From NCBI GenBank assembly GCA_001510575.1, contig LNGK01000001.1, positions 744,001 to 808,000 on the forward strand: a DNA stretch of 64,000 nt, written 5' to 3'. How positions within the stretch are numbered: the stretch's first letter is position 1; every line of letters starts with the position of its first letter. The notes below the pieces were generated by a model. That model saw only the letters and a list, made by a program, of their open reading frames with translations, made no database searches and was not told the origin of the DNA. Source of the DNA: Knoxdaviesia capensis. Taxonomy: Eukaryota; Ascomycota; Sordariomycetes; Microascales; Gondwanamycetaceae. Shown piece after piece: positions 44,642-56,086 of the stretch. The position numbers and the translations under genes are program-made.

Positions 44642-46287
44642 ATGCTGGCGAGGTCGTGTTTGCGCTCAACGCGCACGCTGCAGTCCAGCGCTGTGGCCGC
44701 TGCAAAGGTGAGATTTTCCGCCGTGGTGTTTGTTCTATTTTCCTGGTGGTGATTGGTCCACTGGCCGGAAACCCGAGAAGCTCCCCTATCAACGCAGAAT
44801 CGGATCATCGCATCGACGCCCATCAATTGAAGGCCGCAACGCCGATGCAATTGACGCTGCTTGCCATTGGGGATATCTCTGCTGTTGTATGTGGCAAATG
44901 CTGACAGCTGGCCGTCGTTCTCTCCTCTCCAGCGCGCCGCCTCGACGAGCTCCAAGACTGCCGATCCCTCCGCTACCCGCCTGAACATCGCCACGGCTGT
45001 TTCCACGACGCTCGCTGCCGGATCCATCGCCTGGTACTTCCATCTCTACGGAGATGTTGCCTATGCTGCGACTCCTGCCGAGGAGGGGTGAGTTTTGAAG
45101 ATATTCGCGTGTTTTGCGAGGGGAATTGGTGGTGTTGGGTCGTGGGTGTGCTTCGGGGTGGTGTTGTCATTTTTTTCTCGGGTGGTCGGAATCCTTCGGA
45201 ACCCTCGTGATAATTCATCGACCCAGGCCTGCCATGAGGCATAATCGCTTCCATCACCACCAATGCCTTGTCAATGGCTGGAAAAGATGTTCTCAAGCTG
45301 ACAATTGACTCGGCCGTTGGGTTCGGCGGTTTTTATTTAACCTAGTCTTCACCCTCCCAAGTTTCCTTGGGTCCATGAGCAGTGGACCAAGACCTTCGAC
45401 CACGCCTCGTAAGTTTTTCTCTCTTGCTCTCATTCGGTGCATCTCTACCCACCTATGTCATCTTCAATTGTCACTTGACGCTTCATGTGTCTATATACAC
45501 CATGATACCGCTTTATCATTCGTTCCCCCTCCGATTGAACCCCCAATGCCTCCCCCTTCTGGCGTTGGCACCCCCAATTTCCCAGAATCCCCGAGTCTAA
45601 TATTCCCGCAGTCTCCGCCGTGGTTTCCAGGTCTACCGCGAGGTTTGCTCCTCGTGCCACTCCCTCAGCCGTGTTCCGTACCGTTCGATGGTCGGTGTGC
45701 TCATGACCACCGATGAGGCCAAGGCCATGGCCGAAGAGAACGAATACCCCGGCGAGCCCAACGACCAGGGCGACATTGAAATGCGCCCCGGAAAGCTGTC
45801 CGACTACCTGCCGGCCCCGTACAAGAACGACGAGGCCGCCCGTGCCGCCAACAACGGAGCTCTCCCGCCCGATCTGAGCTTGATCGTCAAGGGCCGTCAC
45901 GGAGGCTGCAACTACATCTTCTCGCTGCTGACCGGATACCCCGACGAGCCGCCCGCAGGTGCCCAGGTTGCCGCCGGCATGAACTTCAACCCCTACTTCC
46001 CCGGCACCGGCATTGCCATGGCCCGTGTGCTGTTCGACGGCCTGGTGGAGTACGACGACGAGACTCCCGCCACCACGTCGCAGATGGCCAAGGACGTTGT
46101 CGAGTTCCTGAACTGGGCCGCCGAGCCGGAGATGGACGACCGCAAGAAGATGGGCATGAAGGTGCTGGTTGTCACCACCGGTCTCTTCGCCCTCAGCGTC
46201 TGGGTCAAGCGCTACAAGTGGGCTTGGCTCAAGTCGCGGAAGCTGGTCTACGATCCCCCCAAGGACAACACCACCATCCGCCGATAG
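44642..46287 (+). CDS. CYT1: Cytochrome c1, mitochondrial complex III
   Basis: Four exons, 44642-44707, 44933-45087, 45346-45408 and 45612-46287, giving 319 residues. Cytochrome c1 passes electrons from the Rieske protein to cytochrome c. Residues 1-22 form an Arg/Ser-rich mitochondrial presequence. A hydrophobic stretch in exon 2 (A-T-A-V-S-T-T-L-A-A-G-S-I-A) is the sorting signal. The heme site is C-S-S-C-H (Cys107, Cys110, His111). The axial Met lies in A-A-G-M-N-F-N-P-Y-F-P-G. A single C-terminal membrane anchor (M-G-M-K-V-L-V-V-T-T-G-L-F-A-L) is followed by a basic matrix-side tail, K-R-Y-K-W-A-W-L-K-S-R-K. The third exon is only 63 nt; it supplies P-W-V-H-E-Q-W-T-K-T-F-D-H, which matches the family. 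Confidence 0.96.
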
Positions 46288-47374
46288 ACGCAGCCCCATT
46301 CATCATCTCTTATTTCTCTCTGTGTTATATTTTTCTTCATTATAGAATCTGGGAGGTGTTTCATTTCTCTCTTTTTCTTATTCTTCATGTCCCTCTAAAG
46401 AAATCAGATGTAAAACAGGAAAAAATTCCAAGTGTTGGGGAAAGAAAAGAAAACCCCGAAAAAAAAAAAGGATTGCGAAGCGATACCAGCTGTTGTCTCT
46501 TGATGCGTTTCGTTTTGTTTTCATAAGAACACCGAAATCTCTCCCAATCTCCATCCCGATTTTTCTCTTTTTTCTGTTGTTGCTTCTTTTTTGGCCCTGC
46601 TGTTAACTTTATTAAACCTCTCTATGTGTCCGTTTTTTTTTTGTCGCTGGCCTTCCCTCTCTCCACCTATGTTACCATTAAAGCTTCCCGTGTTCCCTAT
46701 TTTGTGTGTGCTGTTATATATTTTCCTTCTCTCTCTCTGAGGGGCGGGCGTGTGTTCGATGGGGGAAATTTCAACTGAGTCTTATTTCGTTTCCTCTTTG
46801 TGTGGCTATACGTGCTGTGTGAACCTCGCGTTTGAATCGCTCGTCTTGTGAAGGTGCATGGTCTTCTCCTCACATGTGGACTTTGGAGTGTTTCTGAGTG
46901 TCTCTTGAGAGGTTGTCAGTCTTTGATAAGTGTTGGGTGAACTGGAGACGCGTAATGTGGGATGGTGGGAGAGTAAATGTGGTTTATATGTGGTCCAGAG
47001 CGAGAGGTTCGTGGGGGGGGATCGTGAGAAAGGTGGTCCGTGAATATGAGTTGAAAGTTGCTCATGGCAACTTTGTTCTGGCTCCTCTGTTTGCTGGTGT
47101 CTAACCTACTGTCTCTGTCGTTCTCTGCTGGGATTCTTTCGTCTCTTGTACCGAGGAATGCCCACGCTGTATTTCACACCGTCACCCTCTTCTGTGTTGT
47201 GAGGCTCACCATGGTCAAGGTACCACTAGTATCACAAGTTCGGCTCTGGTGCATTCATTCATGCTCACACTGGTATTTTCATTTCTTTTTGTCTCTCAAT
47301 TACCTGATACAAGAAAAAAGAAACATGTACTCTTCTCCAACCACCGGCGATCCATTTTAGCCCCCTAGGGTTTT
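46288..47374. other. Intergenic region between convergent CYT1 and CCT4
   Basis: No gene seen. T-rich 3' flank of CYT1 with TATTAAA-like sequence near 46610, then the CCT4 3' flank. Confidence 0.6.
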
Positions 47375-49295
47375 CTACCGCGTCAACGCAATATCGTCTA
47401 TCCGCAGAATCATCTTGACGGTCTCGGCGGCAAGCTCGATGGCGCTGGTGCTGACCAGCAGGGGCTGCAGCACGTTCTCCTTGGCGATGTTGGAGTTGAC
47501 GCCGCCGGACTTGATGCTGACGCCGGCGTTGCGGTCGCCCAGCTCGTGGCGGTGGCGCAGCTCGGTAACCACCTTGATGCTGTTGAGGCCGGCGTTCTCG
47601 GCCAGCGTGGTGGGGATGACCTCGAGCGCGTCGGCAAAGGCCTTCCAGCAGATGGCCTCGGTGCCGGCCAGCGCGCGGGACTGGCGCGACAGCTGCGCGG
47701 CCATCTCGATCTCCGGCGCGCCGCCGCCGGCAATCAGCGCCTTCTTCTTGACCAGGCAGCGCACCACGCACAGCGCGTCGTGCAGGCTGCGCTCGGCCTC
47801 GTCGAGGATCAGGCTGTTGGCGCCGCGCACCACCACCGACACGGTCTTGCCGGCGGCGGCGCCCTTGCAGCCGGTCACCTTGAGCATGCGGGCGCCGGCC
47901 GAGTGCACCTCCTCGACGAGGTCGGCGGTGCCGAGCTTGTCCTCGGTGAACGAGTCGATGTCGGCGATGGGCTTGCAGCCGGTCGACTTGCAGATGAACT
48001 CGACCTCGTCGCGCTCGATCTCCTTGACGGCCAGGATGTTGAGCTTGGCGAGGAAGTGCAGCGACAGGTCGTTGACGGCGTCGCGGAGGATCGATTTCTG
48101 GATCAGCAGGACGTTGCACTTGGCCTTCTTGATTTTCTTGACCAAGTTCAGCAGGTATAGACGCTCCTCCTTGACGATCTTGTCCATTTGTCGGTAGTCG
48201 TTGACGGCGATTGTGTTTTCCATCTGTGGGGGTGGTTAGTCAATGGGATCGTTTCACAAGGGGAACGTGGGAGACGCGGGACCGTGACATACATCAGGCT
48301 TGGGCGGGCTCAGCTGGAACTGAATCAGGCCGATCTTCGCCTTCTCTATCCGCGAAGGGCCGCCACCACTCTTCAGCACCGGCTGGGTCAGAACCAGGCC
48401 GTCGACAAGCTCGCTGTCCTCGATGGTGCCTCCAACGCGCTTGACAATGCGGATGTTCTTCAGGTCGACGTTATCGGCGGTCTTAAGGTCGATGGTCTTG
48501 GTAACCGAGTTCACAGCCATGGGGCCAAGCAGGTTGGAGTACTGCGACACCACCTTGGACGACAGCGACGTGTTGGCGGCCTGGAGCAGCGAGGCGGTGT
48601 CGGTGAGGGTGATGGGCTGGGACATGTCGTGGAGGACCTCAACGGCGGCGGCGGCGGCGCGCTGGAACGCCTCGGAGATGACGGACGGGTGGATGCCCTT
48701 GGACAGCAGGCGGTCGGCGGCACCGAGCAGCGAGCCGCAGATCACCACCACAGACGTGGTGCCGTCTCCGGCGTCGACGTCCTGGGCGGCCGACAGCTGC
48801 ACCAGCATCTTCGCGGTGGGGTGTAGCACCGACATGCTTTTCAGCATGGTGTTGCCGTCGTTTGTGATTATAGTCTCGCCCTTTCCACTCCGGATCATCT
48901 TGTCCATGCCCCGCGGGCCGAGCGATGTTCTGACGGCATCGGCGACGGCTAGAAGGAGAGAGAGGAAAAGGGTGATGTTAGTAGAGGTCCAACACCACGA
49001 GACATCGCTGACATATCTCGATGAATGGCAGCCCCGGGACACCATTGAGACGGCACTCTTCGAACATACCTCTGGCAGCAACAATATTTGATGACCGGAC
49101 AGCCATAGGCTTATCCTTATCCTATAAGAGACGTCTTGCATCAGTACCTGAAGCCAAAAACCACATAAAAAAAGCTGGATTTCCAAAAAGTGAGGGGCAA
49201 ACGGGGGGGGTAGCTCCAGCCGGTGAAAAATAGGAGAGGGTATATCATACTCTGAAGGTAGCCTCATTGCCACTGGCTTGAGCGGCAGCGGCCAT
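47375..49295 (-). CDS. CCT4: T-complex chaperonin subunit delta (CCT4)
   Basis: Four exons, 49295-49251, 49121-49070, 48948-48293 and 48223-47375, giving 533 residues, the family length. Delta is one of eight subunits of the cytosolic TRiC/CCT ring that folds actin, tubulin and WD-repeat proteins using ATP. The equatorial domain has R-T-S-L-G-P-R-G-M-D-K-M-I and the nucleotide motif G-D-G-T-T-S-V-V-V. The apical domain shows R-I-V-K-R-V-G-G-T-I-E-D-S-E-L-V-D-G-L-V and the delta-type stretch N-V-L-L-I-Q-K-S-I-L-R-D-A-V-N-D. The C-terminal equatorial part has G-G-G-A-P-E-I-E-M. The exon 3-4 junction falls in P-P-K-P-D|M-E-N-T-I, in the apical domain. Divergent from RPT1 with about 810 bp between starts. 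Confidence 0.95.
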
Positions 49296-50104
49296 TGTGA
49301 ATGAAAGATGAGTGAAGAAGAGGGAAGCGGGGGAATATAGACAGGCGTCAAGAAAAAGGAGGTTGTCGAGGATAGGAAAAATTGGGTGGAGAGGTTGAGG
49401 GTCGTGATAAGTTTTGAGTGTAGATGGATGTTGGAAATGGTGGGATGAGATTTTGGCCCGTGCCGTGATGATAGAGGGGCGATAAACCCGCTGAGAAGCG
49501 TGCGTTTTCACCAGTAATCCGATAGATTTATAGCGGTCGAAGTGTGTCTTCAGCAGGTGGAAAATGCTGATGCCTAACAATGTTCAGTGGGTTCCGCCCC
49601 TGAAAGTTCAGGCGGTGAGAGCACAGCAGAAAAAAAAACACCCTCGACGTTCCACCACATTCTGTGGCACTTTTAGCCGAAGATCAGCCACAGATCTGGA
49701 TCAGTCAGCGATTTCAGCCTCGTGTGTCTGCAGACTTTCGCCCCTCGCAGGCAGCTCAGCAATTACGGATGCTTTTTCTATTCCTCGTGGTGATTTTGTT
49801 ATGGCGGGACAATTCCAGGGTGCTTCAACCATCACCATCATCAATTGTAACCTCAACTCTTTCCCATTTTCTCCCCGTAACCACATATCCCAATTCCTTT
49901 TTTATTCTTCTCCCTCTACTCCTCCCAGTTTACTCTCCGATTTCATTTTTGTGTCTGAGTAAGCAGCTCTTCCGATTCTTCCTCCGATCTTGACGCCGAA
50001 CGCAGCCCACCTTCGACCGTCCCTCAACCTCCCCTCCAAGCGAGTCCATCGATCTTCCGTTTTTATCTGTCGCCAGCTCTCCCGCGGCCCGCTTCGTTAC
50101 AGTC
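49296..50104. promoter_or_regulatory. Shared upstream region of CCT4 and RPT1
   Basis: An 810-bp gap between divergent genes. At 49599-49612 lies a 14-nt palindrome CCTGAAAGTTCAGG that holds two facing GAA/TTC units, the smallest form of a heat-shock element. I found no GGTGGCAAA proteasome element. A T/C-rich leader precedes RPT1. Confidence 0.45.
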
Positions 50105-51731
50105 ATGGTTCGTTCACACCCCCGAGTCGAGTCCCGGTTTCTTTCTGCAGCAATGCTAACTGTCTACGGTTCAACAGCCTTCCGCTACCGGATCCAACTG
50201 GGAGAAGTACAGCAAGAAATACGGCGATGACGAGATAGAAGAGAAGAAGATCACTCCGCTGTCGGACGAGTGAGTGGCCCTGCCCTTATGATTACTCTAT
50301 ATTCATCCTGTGTCCTATGTCTAACCCTGCTATTCGTGTCTCCTCTCTCTCCGTCTAGGGATATCCAAGTACTCAAGACCTATGGAGCCGCGCCATACGG
50401 AGCTTCGCTCAAGAAGCTTGAGCAGCAGATCAAGGAGAAGCAGGCGAGCGTCGACGAGAAACTGGGCGTGAAGGTTAGTGAACCCTTGAGATATCCACCA
50501 CGAACCCCTCAGCTACCGAACCCGGTGACCTGGCCGACCAAAGGCCTGCGTCACTCAAAACTCCCCCCTGGACACACTCAAGCGTACTAACCCTTTTCTT
50601 GCACTCTCTGCTTTCCAGGAATCCGACACCGGTCTCGCCCCTCCACATCTCTGGGATATCGCTGCCGACAGACAACGCATGCAAGAAGAGCAGCCGCTGC
50701 AGGTGGCGCGCTGCACCAAGATCATCGCCGATCCGAAGGGCGACGAGGCGAAGAACAAATATGTCATCAACGTCAAGCAAATAGCGAAGTTCGTAGTGCA
50801 ACTAGGCGAGCGAATCAGCCCCACAGATATTGAGGAGGGCATGCGAGTAGGCGTCGACCGCAACAAGTACCAGATCCTCCTGCCGCTGCCCCCCAAGATC
50901 GACTCGAGCGTCACCATGATGACGGTGGAGGAGAAGCCCGATGTGACCTACGGCGATGTCGGTGGTTGCAAGGAGCAGGTTGAGAAGCTGCGTGAAGTCG
51001 TGGAGATGCCTCTGCTCTCGCCGGAGCGGTTTGTCAACCTCGGTATTGACCCTCCCAAGGGCGCCCTTCTCTACGGCCCGCCGGGAACGGGAAAGACGCT
51101 TTGCGCACGTGCTGTGGCCAACCGAACCGACGCCACCTTCATCCGCGTCATTGGCAGTGAGCTGGTGCAGAAGTACGTTGGAGAGGGTGCGCGGATGGTC
51201 CGCGAGCTGTTCGAAATGGCCCGCACCAAGAAGGCCTGCATTATCTTCTTCGACGAAATCGATGCCATTGGTGGAGCCCGTTTCGACGACGGAGCCGGTG
51301 GAGACAACGAGGTGCAGCGCACCATGCTGGAGCTGATCACGCAGCTGGACGGATTCGACGCGCGCGGCAACATCAAGGTGATGTTCGCCACCAACCGGCC
51401 GTCGACGCTAGACCCGGCGCTGATGCGCCCGGGACGTATTGACCGCAAGATCGAGTTCTCGCTGCCGGATCTGGAGGGCCGTGCCAACATCCTGCGCATC
51501 CACGCCAAGAGCATGTCGGTGGAGCGCGACATCCGCTGGGAGCTGATTTCGCGGTTGTGTCCCAACGCCACCGGTGCCGAGCTGCGCAGTGTGTGCACGG
51601 AGGCCGGCATGTACGCCATCCGCGCGCGGCGGAAGGTTGCTACCGAGAAGGACTTTCTGAGTGCGGTGGAGAAGGTCATCAAGGGTAACCTGAAGTTCAA
51701 CTCTACGGCGCAGTACATGCAGTACAACTAA
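50105..51731 (+). CDS. RPT1: 26S proteasome regulatory ATPase Rpt1
   Basis: Four exons, 50105-50107, 50178-50269, 50359-50473 and 50619-51731, giving 440 residues. Rpt1 is one of six AAA ATPases in the base of the 19S cap that unfold ubiquitinated substrates. The first coding exon is the ATG alone, followed at once by a GTTCGT donor; the next exon starts P-S-A-T-G-S-N-W-E-K-Y, as expected for fungal Rpt1. A coiled coil (about 45-75) and OB domain precede the AAA domain. Walker A is G-P-P-G-T-G-K-T, Walker B I-I-F-F-D-E-I-D-A-I-G-G, and the SRH contains A-T-N-R-P-S-T-L-D-P-A-L-M-R-P-G-R. The C-terminus is Y-M-Q-Y-N. L-K-T-Y-G-A-A-P-Y is the Rpt1-specific N-terminal stretch. Confidence 0.96.
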
Positions 51732-52508
51732 GGGGATTGGAGGGTCCGTCGGTAGGGGGGGATATGCGTTGTGGAGCGGGACAGTACTCTTCTTTCGATA
51801 GTGTTTTTATGTGAGGAGACCCTCTATATTTCGTGGTGTATTTATTCTGGAGCCTCTCTCTCACGCGCCCACTGTCTCAGTTTCATGCCTGGATTGGTTC
51901 GTGACGATCTGTCCGGGGAAGTGAAAGAAATCCTTCGAACACTGGAATCTCATGGTGGTGTACATAGTGTCTCAGTACTCGTCTTACGCGTCTACGGGTC
52001 TCAAATGCTCAACTCGGTGTCCCAAGACAACCAAGTGGAGAGCAGCCCTCAAGTGTGGTGTTATTTTAATACGATCGATCGAGGCAAGACAGGTGGAGGA
52101 CGATACATTCCACAGCACAGAGTGGAGATAGCAAGGGGTCCTACAGATACGAAGAACAGAAAGCTTTGAACACAAACGCAAGGAAATGAATGTATGCTAG
52201 TATGGGAGCTCGGAACAGTAAACTAATAGAGAGATCAAGCGTAGTAAACGCCAGCACCGTGAACACCAGACCAAAAACTTCAAGGGCAAAAACCAAGAGC
52301 AGAGAGGCCGTAAGAAAAAAAAATAACAAAAAAACCAAAACATGAGGGCCAAGCAAAAACACGCGAACCCAGCAAGGTCAAACCCCCGAAACACAGGCCG
52401 GCAAGAACACCCCCAGAACCAAAAGAAAAGAGCACGCCGAAACCAAAAGATAAAAAGGGCAAAACGAAGAAAGAAAGATAAAAAAGCAGTAGAAGAGAAG
52501 AGATATTA
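51732..52508. other. Intergenic region between convergent genes
   Basis: No gene seen. It holds the 3' flanks of RPT1 and of the zinc-binding protein gene. The last 250 bp are A-rich on the plus strand. Confidence 0.6.
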
Positions 52509-53579
52509 TTAGAGTCTCGTTATTCGTGATAAACAGCCCAGACACACCACCTCGCCCTCGGCGCCGCTCTCGACGCAGCACCGACTGCACACCATGCCGC
52601 GGTGGAACACGTCGCCGACCCAGGCGGGCGGGCGCGGGGCGGTGGTGTTCTGGATGTGCGGGTCCGTCACGCGCCGGCGGAGGGGTGCGTACGGCGGAGG
52701 CGCGGGTTGTCCGCCGTGGGAGGCCGGGTCTGGCCGGGAGGGGGCGGTGGAGTGTGTAGAGGTCCCGGGGGGTGGAGATGGAGGGGGTGCGTCGTCCATG
52801 TGGAACGAGCGGTCGAGGTTCCCGTCGTCGGTGTCGGTGCCGGTGTCGTCGGCACTGTGGGTGGTCTCGGCGGCGGTCGTGCGGGCCAGTTGGTCGGCCG
52901 GCCAGCCGGGACAGGCCCGCATGCAGATGTAGCACGTGCGCGCACCGCAGCCTTCACACGTAGCGAAGGAGGCCAGTTCGGACTTCTTGGTTGGTCTGCG
53001 GTGGCAGATGTGGCACGGGGAGAGGATGGACGCCGGTGTGGCGGGTGCAGCATCCGGTGGACAGCCGCGGAGAGAGCCTCCTCCTACGGTGTCAAAGAAG
53101 GAGGCCGTTTGTGACGCGCTCCGGTGTGTGCTACTCGGGTCAGTGAGTGATGGCCGGGACCATTGACTGTGGATGGCGCGTCCAGATCGCGGGGACCGGT
53201 GCGTGTGGGCATGCTGGTGGCGGGCCGGAGACGTTGCCATGGAGGTATCAGGGCCGGAGGACAAAGCGGAGCCGACGCCGTCATATGACACGGTCCGGGC
53301 GCGCTTGGAGAGCGGCAGGATCTTCCGGGGCACGGCGGTGATGGTCGCGGTGCATGACTGCGAGGAGGGCGAGTCCGGGTCGGAGTGGAAACGCACGAAG
53401 AGGTTGGGAGTGGTTGCGGCGGCTGGCGCGCTTGGGGCGGTGAACGGGCTGGGAAGCGGGAAGGAGATCGACGTGGGCAGGAGGCCCGGCCGGCCGTCGT
53501 CGTCGTCGTCGCGCGAGCGTTTCTTAGACGCTGCCGACGTCGGCGGTTGCCAGTCCGGATCGGTCGAGGCAGACGGCAT
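52509..53579 (-). CDS. Cys-rich zinc-binding protein, fungal, function unknown
   Basis: A single-exon protein of 356 residues. The N-terminal half is Ser/Pro-rich and probably disordered. A zinc-binding-like cluster follows at about 190-225: C-H-I-C-H-R-R-P-T-K-K-S-E-L, C-E-G-C-G-A-R-T-C-Y-I-C-M-R-A-C-P-G-W. A second Cys cluster closes the protein: C-S-R-C-C-V-E-S-G-A-E-G-E-V-V-C-L-G-C. The two clusters together are found in a group of conserved hypothetical proteins of filamentous ascomycetes; I recognise the pattern but no function has a clear basis. A RING/B-box-like fold or a nucleic-acid-binding role is possible. The linker between clusters is Pro/Thr-rich and variable-looking. Confidence 0.75.
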   Translation of the reverse strand: MPSASTDPDWQPPTSAASKKRSRDDDDDGRPGLLPTSISFPLPSPFTAPSAPAAATTPNLFVRFHSDPDSPSSQSCTATITAVPRKILPLSKRARTVSYDGVGSALSSGPDTSMATSPARHQHAHTHRSPRSGRAIHSQWSRPSLTDPSSTHRSASQTASFFDTVGGGSLRGCPPDAAPATPASILSPCHICHRRPTKKSELASFATCEGCGARTCYICMRACPGWPADQLARTTAAETTHSADDTGTDTDDGNLDRSFHMDDAPPPSPPPGTSTHSTAPSRPDPASHGGQPAPPPYAPLRRRVTDPHIQNTTAPRPPAWVGDVFHRGMVCSRCCVESGAEGEVVCLGCLSRITRL

Positions 53580-54246
53580 AGCGTCCTTGGAAATTGGGAT
53601 ATTCTTTGAGGACGGAATGTTTAGTACAAGGGTATAGGGGGAGTCAAGACGAAGATTGAGATGAGTTTGACCTCAAAAAAAGACGAGAGAAAAAAAGGTC
53701 GAGCTGAAAAGAATGAAGGAAGCACCAGATTAGATAGGAAAAGGCCGTATTTACTAATCCAATAGTTCCTCCTGAAAGGCCAGGCTAATAAACACCAAAA
53801 GGGGGCGGATTAATTCATAGAGTTGTGAAGCAAAGTATCTTGGGTTTATAGAAGTTAAGACTGCCTTTCTCTTGTCATGATTGACGTTAAACAAAACAAA
53901 ACAAACGGCCAGAGGCTAGAGCGAACTCGTATATAGCGGAATGATAGTATGTAGAGAAAGGAGAAGAAGGGTCCTAGCCAAAGATAGAGATACGTAAAAG
54001 GAAATAGAGACAGCAGATAAAAGCTGAGCCAGAGAGAAAATCAGACTGTGGACAGGTGAGAGAGAGACAGTGTCATCCAGGCACACCAAAAAAAGGCAAG
54101 TGGAACTCGGTGAAGGAGAGGAGAAACGAATGTTGTGAAGAGGAAAGTTGGAGATTGGAGATGTGGTTTGCTTATGGAAAAAGGAAGGGTTGTGGTGTGT
54201 TTAGGCGACAGCTGGCGGCCGGCTGGCTGGCGGCCGGCGATATGTG

Positions 54247-54260
54247 TTAGGGTTAGGGTT
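54247..54260 (+). promoter_or_regulatory. Telomere-like motif (two perfect TTAGGG)
   Basis: Reads TTAGGGTTAGGGTT. It is about 670 bp upstream of the zinc-binding protein start and 2.4 kb from the carrier gene, so its target, if any, is unclear. A direct repeat GGCGGCCGGC...GGCGGCCGGC (about 54216-54239) lies just before it. Confidence 0.45.
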
Positions 54261-55324
54261 GTGGATCTGGTATTCGGGTTGCCGATGCCATCCGGGTTTC
54301 TTCAAGGGGATCGAGGCTTGAAAAGTCGGAAAGACAGATCGTTGAACTCTCTGGTAAGTGCTAGAGACCTCAGTATGTCTAGGTTATGAGGCAGTAGTCA
54401 GCCCCGGGTTCCAATTCTCAAACATCCTCCGTGTGTGTGTGTGTCTTTCGACATACCTATGGAGATCAAGACCATGTCCAGCTGTTTAACTGAGATGGAG
54501 TTGACGACAAAGGTCCCAGAATGGCCTAGAATGCTACCTGGCGAGTTTACGGATAATTGAGCGGCCAATTTGGTTGATTGCATCAGATATCACCACCGGG
54601 ACGTGATTCTGCATGCCCCTCCTCAACGGCCCCCAGGGTCCATGCGAAGTCGGCCGAGTACAAGCAGCGCATACGTGTTGGATACAACATGCATCAGATC
54701 TGATTGACACCCTGGATACTTTCGAGCACGTTCTTCCGGATACAAGCAACCGTGGTGGTAAACCACGTTCACCGCCTCACAGCGTTCCTGATCTCCCAGG
54801 CTAATCTGATTCAAAAAAAGGAATCCACCGTTCAGTAACGGACAGTCTCGTTCCCGATTGTTCCAAGAACCCACGTTTCCTTCCTCTCTCTCTCTATCAC
54901 ACACACACACACCCTAGGTTCGACCCCTCAAAGAAGAAGAGGCCCAAGCCGGGACCTCCCTTGTCACGCTTCCTTACGACCGAGCTGCCGAGCTGGCTGT
55001 GCCTCGAAGTGCTTGTTCGTGATAATATCCGAGCCCAAAGATTAGATTGATAACGGGAAAAAAAAATCAGTCAGAAGGGGAAAAAATCAAGGGACTCTCT
55101 CCCGCCATCTTCATCTCACTGCAACCACAGTTTCGGTCCACTTTTCTACAGGGCATATCCATAGAGAAAAAATTGCTCAGTACCTTTTGGTTCTTCGATG
55201 TCACTCACAATCTTCAGAACCCAGCACAAGAAAATCGACGTAAAAACCGTCTAGCGCATTATCTCAAGATATAATATGCAGTACATCTTCAGCTCCCTCC
55301 CTCTCCCTCCCTCTCTCGCACAAC

Positions 55325-55340
55325 AACCCTAATCCTAACC
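55325..55340 (-). promoter_or_regulatory. Degenerate telomere-like motif
   Basis: Reads AACCCTAATCCTAACC, two CCTAA units with a changed spacer, followed by a G-rich stretch. It stands alone in a gene-free region. Confidence 0.35.
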
Positions 55341-56049
55341 GGGGGTGGGTGGGTGGGGGGTAAGAGAGTAAAAGATGTGATTGATATCTTGAGATATCGT
55401 GCTGAACGAATCTTGGGTTGATTTTTTTGGTTGGGTTATGAAGACTGAGTGACATCAAAGAAAGGAAAGGTACTTGGGAACTTATTTTGTATGGATGTGC
55501 CTTGTAGAAGAGTGGACCGAAAATGTGGCTGCAGTGCGATGCATGTGGCCGCCAAAAACCCAAAAATCAAACAGGTCACAGGTACCTGCCAAGATCCTCC
55601 ACCGCTGGTTCACAACACACACACTCGCCGTTGTAGCATCTACATTCCTCTCTCGTTTTTTTTTTTAATAAATATTTGTTTGCCCACATGTGAAAAGTTT
55701 CCACGAGGAAAGAAAAAAAATCTTCAAACGGCAGCCGGAAGGTGCGTCCTCGGGCGTCTATTGGCTTGATTGGGAGCTTTATCTGCTTGCACCGAAAGTA
55801 CTTGGACATGTTCAACTGTACTCCACATTATTCCAGTTTTTTTCATCCCACCTTTTTATTCTGTTGGTTTCTTAATTAATCTTCACACCGCACCGTCTGG
55901 ACTTTGCCCTTTGCCTTTCTCCTCTTCTTCTTTCCTGTGTGTCTTTTCCTCTTCTCTTCTGTCAGGTGTCTCTTCTGCATAGAGTTGGGTACTCCTATAA
56001 AACATCCGTCCTCCCCCCGTGCCTCCTCCTCTTCCTCCTCCTCCTCGTC

Positions 56050-56054
<5 letters not shown>

Positions 56055-56084
<30 letters not shown>
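56055..56084 (+). repeat. (CT)n microsatellite
   Basis: About 30 nt of uninterrupted CT, preceded by TCC-rich triplets (about 56025-56048), in the upstream region of the ornithine carrier gene. Confidence 0.85.

Positions 56085-56086
<2 letters not shown>

Noticed and set aside
54915..54928. GGTTCGACCCC resembling a tRNA B box
   Set aside because: The sequence upstream is CT and CA simple repeat; there is no A box, anticodon arm or acceptor pairing.
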